Source: Ignavibacteria bacterium (GTDB lineage: Bacteria > Bacteroidota > Ignavibacteria > Ignavibacteriales > Ignavibacteriaceae). From it: 5,438 bases of DNA. The position numbers were made by a program, and so were the translations under genes. Shown here piece after piece: positions 1 to 5,438 of this stretch (its first letter is position 1; every line of letters begins with the position of its first letter). The notes under the pieces are model-generated. The model saw only the letters and a list, made by a program, of their open reading frames with translations. It ran no database searches and had not been told where the DNA came from. The stretch is from NCBI GenBank assembly GCA_029863735.1, contig JAOTUT010000132.1, positions 1 to 5,438 on the forward strand. The letters run 5' to 3'.

Positions 1-222
1 GACAATCATAAGCGTAGACTCATATACTCTGTCCGAGTGTCCCCCGAACTCAAAATTTATATTTTCCATTTCGAGATGATTCACAGCATCATATATTTTT
101 TCTTCAGGGCCTAAGTCACTAACAAAGGGAATTCCTCCGAGTCGTTTTACAAGTCTAGCTGCACCGACTCCGCTCCTTGCAGCACCGATTACAGATATTT
201 TCTTGCCTTTAACTTCCATCAT
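1..222 (-). CDS. murD: UDP-N-acetylmuramoylalanine--D-glutamate ligase MurD, N-terminal fragment (cut by window edge)
   Basis: This is the 5' end of a gene that continues past base 1; 74 codons are visible and the frame is open to the edge. MurD is the cytoplasmic ATP-dependent ligase that adds D-glutamate to UDP-MurNAc-L-Ala. The visible part is the N-terminal UDP-binding Rossmann-like domain: a short lead, then a glycine-rich loop after the first strand (VIGAARSGVGAARL, residues 11-24), a second strand ending in an acidic residue (FVSD, 33-36), and the family-typical G-G-H-S segment (60-63) shortly before the expected SPG motif, which would lie just outside the window. There are two adjacent ATG codons, at 222-220 and 219-217. 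The first overlaps the mraY stop as ATGA and the second as TGATG; either could be used. No clear Shine-Dalgarno precedes them, so reinitiation after mraY is likely. The identity rests on the glycine-rich N-terminus and on the position directly after mraY; the ligase core is not visible. Confidence 0.88.
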   Translation of the reverse strand, partial: MMEVKGKKISVIGAARSGVGAARLVKRLGGIPFVSDLGPEEKIYDAVNHLEMENINFEFGGHSDRVYESTLMIV

Positions 223-1328
223 CTTATCTTGAACGAAATAAGTGTAACTATTGCAAGGATGATTGCAATAATGTAAAACCGAACAACAATCTTCGGTTCA
301 GCCCAACCAAGCATCTCGAAGTGATGATGAATTGGAGCCATTTTAAAAACTCTTTTTCCCTGTCCGAATTTCTTCTTCGTGTATTTGAAATATATTTTTT
401 GAACAATAACCGAAAGTGTTTCCATAAAAAAAATTCCACCAAGAATAGGAATAAATAATTCCTTTTTTATTAATACCGCCAGAATTCCAAAAGCACCCCC
501 GAGTGCGAGAGAACCAGTATCGCCCATAAAAACCTGCGCTGGGTACGCGTTGTACCACAAAAAACCAAGTGATGCGCCAACCAGAGCGGCAACAAAAACT
601 GTTAATTCGCCTGAGCCTGGCAGATAAATGATGTTCAGATAATCAGCAAAGATTATGTTACCACTGACATAACTGAGCAATGCAAGTGCGATCATTACAA
701 TAGCGATAATGCCAATTGCAAGCCCATCTAATCCATCAGTTAAATTGACAGCGTTAGAAGTAGCTGTAATTATGAATATCACTACAGGTATATAAAATAT
801 TGAAAGATCGAGATTTACATTTTTCAGAAAGGGAACAGTAGTCAATGAATTATAATTCGCAAATTCAGGTGAGAAATAAATAACAGCACCCACAACTAAT
901 CCAATAATAAATTGTCCAAGTAGTTTATATCTGCCGATTAATCCATTTGGTAATTTTTTGACAACTTTCAAGTAATCATCAAGAAATCCAACAAGACTTA
1001 GCCAAACGGTACCACCAAGAATTAAAATAATATAGATGCTTGTCAAATCACCCCACAATAAAACAGGAACTACTGCGGAAAGTATTATTATTAAACCACC
1101 CATCGTAGGAGTCCCAGCCTTTGACCAATGCGTTTGTGGTGCATCTTCTTTTTTCGCTTCACCAATCTGATACTTCTTTAAACCTCGGATAATCTTCGGT
1201 CCTAAATAAAAAGCCATGAACAATCCGGTGATAGAAGCTAATGCCGATCTGAAAGTCAGAAACCGGAAAATGTCAAATCCGGGTGGAGAATAAATCCTAT
1301 TTATGTATTCAAATAAATAGTAGAGCAT
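219..1328 (-). CDS. mraY: Phospho-N-acetylmuramoyl-pentapeptide-transferase MraY
   Basis: MraY is the integral membrane enzyme that transfers phospho-MurNAc-pentapeptide from UDP to undecaprenyl phosphate, giving lipid I, the first membrane-bound step of peptidoglycan synthesis. The 369-residue product has the usual family length and about ten hydrophobic helices. Visible signatures are GTPTMGG (72-78), the Mg-binding aspartate pair in GFLDDYLK (114-121; D117, D118), NLTDGLDGLA (195-204), FMGDTGS (267-273, with catalytic-site D270) and the cytoplasmic APIHHHFE loop (331-338). Nothing essential is missing. The ATG at 1328-1326 shares one base with the murF stop (TAATG), and its start MLYYLFEYI matches the usual MraY N-terminus of Bacteroidota-like bacteria. 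No Shine-Dalgarno is seen upstream, so translation probably depends on ribosomes finishing murF. The TGA stop at 221-219 overlaps the start of murD. Assignment is secure. Confidence 0.98.
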   Translation of the reverse strand: MLYYLFEYINRIYSPPGFDIFRFLTFRSALASITGLFMAFYLGPKIIRGLKKYQIGEAKKEDAPQTHWSKAGTPTMGGLIIILSAVVPVLLWGDLTSIYIILILGGTVWLSLVGFLDDYLKVVKKLPNGLIGRYKLLGQFIIGLVVGAVIYFSPEFANYNSLTTVPFLKNVNLDLSIFYIPVVIFIITATSNAVNLTDGLDGLAIGIIAIVMIALALLSYVSGNIIFADYLNIIYLPGSGELTVFVAALVGASLGFLWYNAYPAQVFMGDTGSLALGGAFGILAVLIKKELFIPILGGIFFMETLSVIVQKIYFKYTKKKFGQGKRVFKMAPIHHHFEMLGWAEPKIVVRFYIIAIILAIVTLISFKIR

Positions 1329-2719
1329 TAGTTCATGTTTTCATTTTTTATTTCTGAAAAAAACTCTTCCATTTTTAGTCCTCTTGAACCTTTAACTAGG
1401 ATAACAGAATTATTAAAATTCATTTTTCTTATTTGATTCAATAAAAAATTTCTTTTCGTAAAGTGTTTAGCAACTAGTTTTGTCTCATCTAAGTTTTGAT
1501 GAAGATATTTCATCTTAGGCCCAATTGTATAGACTTCATCAATACGGGATTGTTTAATTACGTGTTCTAATCTCTGGTGAAGAATAATACTATTGCCGCC
1601 GAGTTCAAGCATATCTCCGAGGAAAAGAATTTTCCTTTTAAAAGTTTTAATACTTCCAACTAATTCAATTGCTGCTTTTGTTGAATCGGGATTAGCATTA
1701 TAAGTATCGTCAATAAGAATGAAATTTTTATAATTCTGAACATCAAGTCTTCCAGCGGGAGCTTTAAGTCTACTCACAGTTTTTTTAATCTCATCAATGG
1801 TCAAACCTAGTTCCAGTGCAACGGCACAGGAAGCAAGAAAATTATTTGCACTTTGCTCACCATAAATTGGAAGAGTAACTTCAGCTTTCTTTTTATTATA
1901 ATTTATTTCGATAACCGGTTTACCGTCATCTGTGTATGATTTAATTTTTCCAAGGACATCAACTTTTCCCGAGAAACCGTAACTAATGTTGTCACCTTTC
2001 CTGGAATGTTTTGCTTTAATTATCAGGTCATCATAATTAAGAAATACTTTTCCACCATTACTGATCGTTTCATCAAACAAAAATGATTTTTCTTTCCAGA
2101 CACCGTTTCTTGTCTTCAAAAATTCCAAATGCGAATCACCGATGTTTGTTATCAAACTAAAGTCAGGAGAAAGGATGCTGGCAGTATATGAAATCTCGCC
2201 AAAGTGATTTGTACCAAGTTCTGCAACTAATACCTGATTAGTTTCATTTGTATTTAAAATCGTTAACGGCACGCCAATATGGTTATTGTTGTTAGCTTCA
2301 GTTTTGTTCACTTTATATTTTTCTGAAAGTATTTCTGCAAGCATATTTTTTACTGTGGTTTTTCCTGAACTTCCTGTTATTCCAATAATTTTTGCGTTTA
2401 ACTTTTTTCGCCAGATCCTTGCAATATCACCTAATGCAATTGTTGTATCTTTGACAGTTATTATCGGGACTTTAATATTATTAAACCGATTTAATCTTCT
2501 TTCATTTATTAACACTGCTTCTACTCCATTGGCAATTGCTTTCTTTACAAAATCATGTCCATCAAATCGTTCTCCTGTTAGTGCTATAAACAATGTGTTC
2601 TTTTTAATTTTTCTTGAATCAATCGATACGTAATGAATACTCTTCAATTTATCTGGCTCAAATATTACCGCACCGGGAACGTCAAAAATATCTTCTATAT
2701 CAAGTTGAACTTTTTTCAA
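1328..2719 (-). CDS. murF: UDP-N-acetylmuramoyl-tripeptide--D-alanyl-D-alanine ligase MurF (TTG start)
   Basis: MurF is the cytoplasmic ATP-dependent ligase that adds the D-Ala-D-Ala dipeptide to UDP-MurNAc-tripeptide, completing the pentapeptide precursor used by MraY. The 463 residues match the family length. The N-terminal substrate-binding domain (about 1-105) carries SIDSRKI (32-38). The central ATPase domain has the P-loop GITGSSGKTT (113-122), the NNHIGVPLT segment (145-153), AELGTNHFGEI (166-176) and a lysine in KEKSFLF (209-215) at the place of the carbamylated lysine known in related Mur ligases. The C-terminal domain contains DDTYNANPDS (337-346) and KGSRGLKMEEF (443-453). The start is TTG at 2719-2717, overlapping the murE stop as TTGA. 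The frame is closed upstream by a TAG at 2749-2747 with no ATG or GTG in between, and the first downstream Met lies beyond the P-loop, so TTG is the only reasonable start. The neighbours murE and mraY support the assignment. Confidence 0.97.
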   Translation of the reverse strand: MKKVQLDIEDIFDVPGAVIFEPDKLKSIHYVSIDSRKIKKNTLFIALTGERFDGHDFVKKAIANGVEAVLINERRLNRFNNIKVPIITVKDTTIALGDIARIWRKKLNAKIIGITGSSGKTTVKNMLAEILSEKYKVNKTEANNNNHIGVPLTILNTNETNQVLVAELGTNHFGEISYTASILSPDFSLITNIGDSHLEFLKTRNGVWKEKSFLFDETISNGGKVFLNYDDLIIKAKHSRKGDNISYGFSGKVDVLGKIKSYTDDGKPVIEINYNKKKAEVTLPIYGEQSANNFLASCAVALELGLTIDEIKKTVSRLKAPAGRLDVQNYKNFILIDDTYNANPDSTKAAIELVGSIKTFKRKILFLGDMLELGGNSIILHQRLEHVIKQSRIDEVYTIGPKMKYLHQNLDETKLVAKHFTKRNFLLNQIRKMNFNNSVILVKGSRGLKMEEFFSEIKNENMN

Positions 2720-4185
2720 ATTCCTAAAATTTTTCGTACTACTTCTCTATCAGAAAAATGATGCCTTATGCCATTTATTTCCTGATAATCCTCATGACCT
2801 TTTCCGGCAATCAGAATAACAGAATTTTTTCCACTATTCTTAATAGCTTCCTCAATTGCTGATGCTCTTTCTTCAATCACTGAATAATTATCTTTTGTGA
2901 TACCGCCTTTTATCTCTTCAATTATTGTTGACGGATTTTCAAATCTTGGATTATCAGAAGTTACTATGACCTGATCACTGAGTTCAGTTGCAATCTTTCC
3001 CATCAGAGGGCGTTTTAATTTATCTCTGTTTCCTCCACATCCGAATACAGTGCAGACTGGATTTTTCTTTTCGGTGATTTTTCTTATTACAAGTAGAGTT
3101 TTTTCAAGACTATCGGGAGTATGCGAATAATCTATAACGACCTTTCTTGTTCCGTTCGATAAAATTTCAAATCTGCCGGGCACTTGTGGTGATGTCAGAA
3201 TTCCTTCAGTAATTAATTCATCTTTAATTCCTGATAATTTAGCTGCCGCAAAGGCTCCTGCTGCGTTGTAAGCATTGAAATCACCAACTAAAGAAGTTTT
3301 GAGTGTGTAGTCTTTTTGCTCATAATTTATCGTAAACGATGTTCCGGAGAGATCGCAATTAATATCATAGATTCTAAAGACTGAATCATTTTTAGTACCG
3401 AATGAATACTTTAATGAGCGGCAATCTTTTATTACATCAACGCTATGAAGATCATCATTGTTATAAATTGCGGACGACGAAACAGGTAATGTGTCAAACA
3501 ATGTTTTTTTAGCGTTGAGATAATTTCCAAAGTCAGAATGAAAATCAAGATGTTCAGCAGTTATATTAGTAAAAACCGCAAATGCAAAATGTAATCCGTG
3601 AACTCTTTTTAATGCAAGTGAATGAGATGATACTTCCATTACTACAAAATCACAACCGTTGTTATGCATTTGATTAAACATTCTGTTAAGGTCATTCGAT
3701 TCAGGGGTTGTTAACTTCGATTCGATTTTTTCATTTCCGATATAATTCGAAATTGTTCCTATCAATCCAACTTTGTAACCGGTTGTTTCGTAAATATTCT
3801 TCAGAAAGTATGATGTAGTTGTTTTACCATTCGTACCGGTAATTCCGATAAGTCTCAGTTTTTTTGACGGCTCATTGAAGTATGCATTTGATATTTCAGC
3901 AAGTGCTTGCCGACTGTCATTTACAATAATCTTAATCGCCTTAAAATGACTAACAAGTGAATCAGGTATTGCATCCGCATTCTCAACAACTACTGCAACC
4001 GCTTTTTTATTTAAGGCATCCTGTATAAATAAATGTCCGTCTGTATTATATCCTTTTATAGCAATAAAGACAGATCCATCTACAACTTTGCGTGAATCAT
4101 ATTCAACTCCGGATACTTCACGCGTAGGTGGATTACCAACAACCTGAACCGCTTTTATCTTATTTAATAATTCACTCAGAAGCAT
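2716..4185 (-). CDS. murE: UDP-N-acetylmuramoyl-L-alanyl-D-glutamate--2,6-diaminopimelate ligase MurE
   Basis: MurE adds the third stem-peptide residue to UDP-MurNAc-L-Ala-D-Glu in the cytoplasm, using ATP. The 489-residue product is full length. The N-terminal domain has YDSRKV (29-34), the UDP-contact region. The central domain has the P-loop GITGTNGKTTT (114-124), TTPES (159-163), MEVSSHSL (183-190) and NAKKTLFD (224-231), where K226 is the likely carbamylated lysine. The C-terminal domain shows DYSHTPDSLE (352-361), GCGGNRDKLKRPLM (382-395), DNPR (411-414) and GKGHEDYQ (461-468). DNPR, with G461 and E465, is the known signature of enzymes selecting meso-diaminopimelate rather than lysine, so the wall is inferred to be DAP-type. 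The ATG at 4185-4183 shares one base with the ftsI stop (TGATG) and has a good GAGGA 7 bases upstream, the clearest ribosome site in the window. Its TGA at 2718-2716 overlaps the murF start. Confidence 0.98.
   Translation of the reverse strand: MLLSELLNKIKAVQVVGNPPTREVSGVEYDSRKVVDGSVFIAIKGYNTDGHLFIQDALNKKAVAVVVENADAIPDSLVSHFKAIKIIVNDSRQALAEISNAYFNEPSKKLRLIGITGTNGKTTTSYFLKNIYETTGYKVGLIGTISNYIGNEKIESKLTTPESNDLNRMFNQMHNNGCDFVVMEVSSHSLALKRVHGLHFAFAVFTNITAEHLDFHSDFGNYLNAKKTLFDTLPVSSSAIYNNDDLHSVDVIKDCRSLKYSFGTKNDSVFRIYDINCDLSGTSFTINYEQKDYTLKTSLVGDFNAYNAAGAFAAAKLSGIKDELITEGILTSPQVPGRFEILSNGTRKVVIDYSHTPDSLEKTLLVIRKITEKKNPVCTVFGCGGNRDKLKRPLMGKIATELSDQVIVTSDNPRFENPSTIIEEIKGGITKDNYSVIEERASAIEEAIKNSGKNSVILIAGKGHEDYQEINGIRHHFSDREVVRKILGI
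2722..2725 (-). promoter_or_regulatory. Weak, closely spaced Shine-Dalgarno-like AGGA before the TTG start of murF
   Basis: AGGA on the minus strand ends only two bases before the TTG at 2719. This spacing is shorter than the usual 5-9 bases, so the motif may contribute little on its own. It falls in the second-to-last and third-to-last sense codons of murE. Its main value here is in judging how murF is initiated: termination at the overlapping TGA of murE with local reinitiation at TTG is the more plausible route. Confidence 0.35.
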
Positions 4186-5438
4186 CAGTAAATCCTCGCT
4201 CCTGTTGTGCTAATCTGAGTGCAAGTAAGTATACAAGTCTTCTTCTTATCGACTGTTTGGCCCGGTGGGATACTCTGTTCAACCACAACACCGGTACCTG
4301 AAAGACTCCACTTAATTCCTTTCTCATTTAATGTAAGAACCGCTTCTTTTATAGTTTTACCCTTAAGGTCAGGCATTACTTTTACGTTATTAGTTGATAT
4401 AAAAACAGTCTTCGATTCACTTAGTTTATTATTCAACTGAAAATCCTGGGAGATATATTCCTTTTCAATTGTTTGATTAAGATGTTCAGTAATTTTTATT
4501 TCTGTGTCAGGAGTTAAAAGTGTTATCTTTCCTTTTTCAAGTGAATGAATTCTTGAGATAATATTTTTAAAAACCGGAGCTGATACCAGACCACCGTAAT
4601 ATTCACCTTTTGGTTTATGGATCAATATATAACAAACAATTGAAGGATTGTCGACCGGATAAAATCCAACAAAAGAAGAGTAGTACTGGCTGTCTGAATA
4701 CTTACCGTTAACGACAAGTTTCGAAGTGCCCGTTTTTCCACCTACAGGAATTGAATCTAATCTCGCTTGTTTACCCGTTCCTTTTTCAACTGCTCCATGC
4801 AAAATGCTTCGCATTCTTTCAGAAGTTTTCTCGGAAATAACTCTTCTCACGATCACTGGAGAATTTTCTTTAATCACTTTACCATTTTTATCAACCAGAC
4901 TTTTTACAATTTGCGGTTGATATAAAATTCCGCCATTTACAATAGCACAGAATGCATTGGTAAGTTGCAATGGCGTAACAGAAATATTATATCCAAAGGA
5001 CATATACGTTTTCGTCAGACTTGACCATTGGGAAAGGTCAACAAGTTTTCCAGTTACTTCGCCCGGTAATGCAATCGAAGTAAAAGTTCCAAAACCGAAA
5101 CTTCTTACATATTGATAATATTTTTCATCATTCATTCTCTGAATGAGCTTCGCTGTTCCAATGTTGCTTGATTCTTCTAAAATTTGTCTGACTGTTAATG
5201 ATTCAAATTTGTGTGAATCCCTGATGTAGTTGTTTTTGAATTTATATGCACCGTTTTCAGTATTGATGTGCTCATTTTCATTACAGACTTTATCTTCCAG
5301 AAGTGCTGCAAAAGTGAAAACCTTAAACGTTGAGCCCGGCTCATAGGAGTCTGTTATGGCTCTATTTTTCCTTTCAAAGTCATCGTATTTCCAAAAGCAA
5401 TTTGGGTCATAATCACTGATATTTGCCATAGCTATAAT
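4185..5438 (-). CDS. ftsI: Septal peptidoglycan transpeptidase FtsI/PBP3 with C-terminal PASTA domain, 3' part (cut by window edge)
   Basis: FtsI is the class B penicillin-binding protein that cross-links peptidoglycan at the septum, acting in the periplasm from an N-terminal membrane anchor. Here 417 codons plus the stop are visible. The N-terminal anchor and dimerisation domain, roughly 200-300 residues, lie outside the window. The frame is open to the edge, and the codons before the Met at 5429-5427 read Ile-Ile-Ala, continuing the family pattern (AIIAMA..YDPN), so that Met is internal and not the start. Counted from that Met, the transpeptidase motifs are complete: nucleophile S33 in STFK (33-36, codon at 5333-5331), SSN (87-89) and KTGT (232-235). 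A charged linker of about 50 residues (298-348) leads to one PASTA domain (about 349-404, bases 4385-4218) with MPDLKGKTIKEAV and EQSIPPGQ. Its position before murE fits ftsI rather than a general PBP2. The neighbouring symbol pbpB or spoVD would be the Gram-positive counterpart and is less likely. Confidence 0.95.
   Translation of the reverse strand: MIAMANISDYDPNCFWKYDDFERKNRAITDSYEPGSTFKVFTFAALLEDKVCNENEHINTENGAYKFKNNYIRDSHKFESLTVRQILEESSNIGTAKLIQRMNDEKYYQYVRSFGFGTFTSIALPGEVTGKLVDLSQWSSLTKTYMSFGYNISVTPLQLTNAFCAIVNGGILYQPQIVKSLVDKNGKVIKENSPVIVRRVISEKTSERMRSILHGAVEKGTGKQARLDSIPVGGKTGTSKLVVNGKYSDSQYYSSFVGFYPVDNPSIVCYILIHKPKGEYYGGLVSAPVFKNIISRIHSLEKGKITLLTPDTEIKITEHLNQTIEKEYISQDFQLNNKLSESKTVFISTNNVKVMPDLKGKTIKEAVLTLNEKGIKWSLSGTGVVVEQSIPPGQTVDKKKTCILTCTQISTTGARIY
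4193..4204 (-). promoter_or_regulatory. Ribosome binding site of murE
   Basis: On the minus strand this reads CAGGAGCGAGGA. The proximal GAGGA (4197-4193) sits 7 bases before the murE ATG at 4185, an ideal Shine-Dalgarno spacing, and a second AGGAG (4203-4199) lies 13 bases away. The site is inside the last codons of ftsI. It supports the chosen murE start and suggests that murE can recruit ribosomes itself, in contrast to murF, mraY and murD. Confidence 0.75.

Noticed and set aside
248..558. Two short minus-strand open frames (248-442 and 343-558) in alternative frames of mraY
   Set aside because: They overlap the conserved C-terminal half of mraY, and their translations look like frame-shifted readings of it. 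mraY is intact, so no frameshift needs explaining.
2286..2633. Open frame of 115 codons on the plus strand, with a hydrophobic, membrane-like translation
   Set aside because: It lies wholly antisense to the P-loop and N-terminal region of murF. The reverse complement of A/T-rich coding DNA often yields hydrophobic residues. There is no ribosome site or recognisable motif, and murF is complete over the same bases.
2711..2716. A6 run on the minus strand just after the murF start, considered as a slippery site for a murE-murF frameshift fusion
   Set aside because: The run lies beyond the murE stop codon, MurE has a natural C-terminus and MurF reads in frame from the TTG. No slippery heptamer in the murE frame precedes the stop.
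4219..4440. Plus-strand open frame of 73 codons opposite the end of ftsI
   Set aside because: It is antisense to the PASTA domain, which is clearly real in the other frame. No family resemblance or start signal was seen.
4726..4920. Plus-strand open frame of 64 codons opposite the KTGT region of ftsI
   Set aside because: It shadows a conserved transpeptidase core and has no independent evidence of coding.
5427..5429. ATG as the true start of ftsI
   Set aside because: The frame stays open to the window edge, and the residues around this Met match the internal family pattern just before the transpeptidase serine motif. A class B PBP starting here would lack its membrane anchor and N-terminal domain.
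1..5438. Search for terminators, promoters, tRNA/rRNA, CRISPR arrays, insertion sequences, direct repeats or a novel system
   Set aside because: The window is essentially fully covered by five core cell-wall genes with no intergenic space. I saw no convincing hairpin-plus-U tract, repeat array, transposase or phage-like gene on either strand. The only internal similarity is the expected kinship of the murE and murF P-loop regions.

Overview
The window is a continuous stretch of a division and cell-wall (dcw) gene cluster, read entirely from the minus strand. In transcription order (high to low coordinates) it holds the 3' part of ftsI (PBP3-type transpeptidase with a C-terminal PASTA domain), complete murE, complete murF, complete mraY, and the first 74 codons of murD, which runs off the left edge. 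No stretch is without a gene. All four junctions overlap by 1 to 4 bases, which fits one polycistronic unit with translational coupling.

Together the genes cover consecutive steps of peptidoglycan synthesis. MurD adds D-Glu, MurE adds the third residue and MurF adds D-Ala-D-Ala to the UDP-MurNAc peptide. MraY moves the finished phospho-MurNAc-pentapeptide onto undecaprenyl phosphate in the membrane to give lipid I. FtsI cross-links the exported polymer at the division septum. The DNPR motif in MurE points to meso-diaminopimelate as the third residue, as in Gram-negative-type walls.

The organism is probably a free-living, low-GC (by eye, mid-to-upper 30s percent) member of the Bacteroidota/Chlorobiota/Ignavibacteriota assemblage. 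The clues are the gene order ftsI-murE-murF-mraY-murD, an FtsI ending in a single PASTA domain, the MraY N-terminus (MLYYLFEYI...) and weak or absent Shine-Dalgarno sequences at most internal starts. An Ignavibacteria-like source is my best guess, from family resemblance only and not from a search.

I looked on both strands for additional genes, RNAs, repeats, CRISPR arrays, mobile elements and broken genes and found none I can support. All catalytic motifs that should lie inside the window are intact. This is an ordinary core-genome region. The few points worth a second look are the TTG start of murF, the tightly overlapping junctions, and details of the FtsI C-terminal tail.
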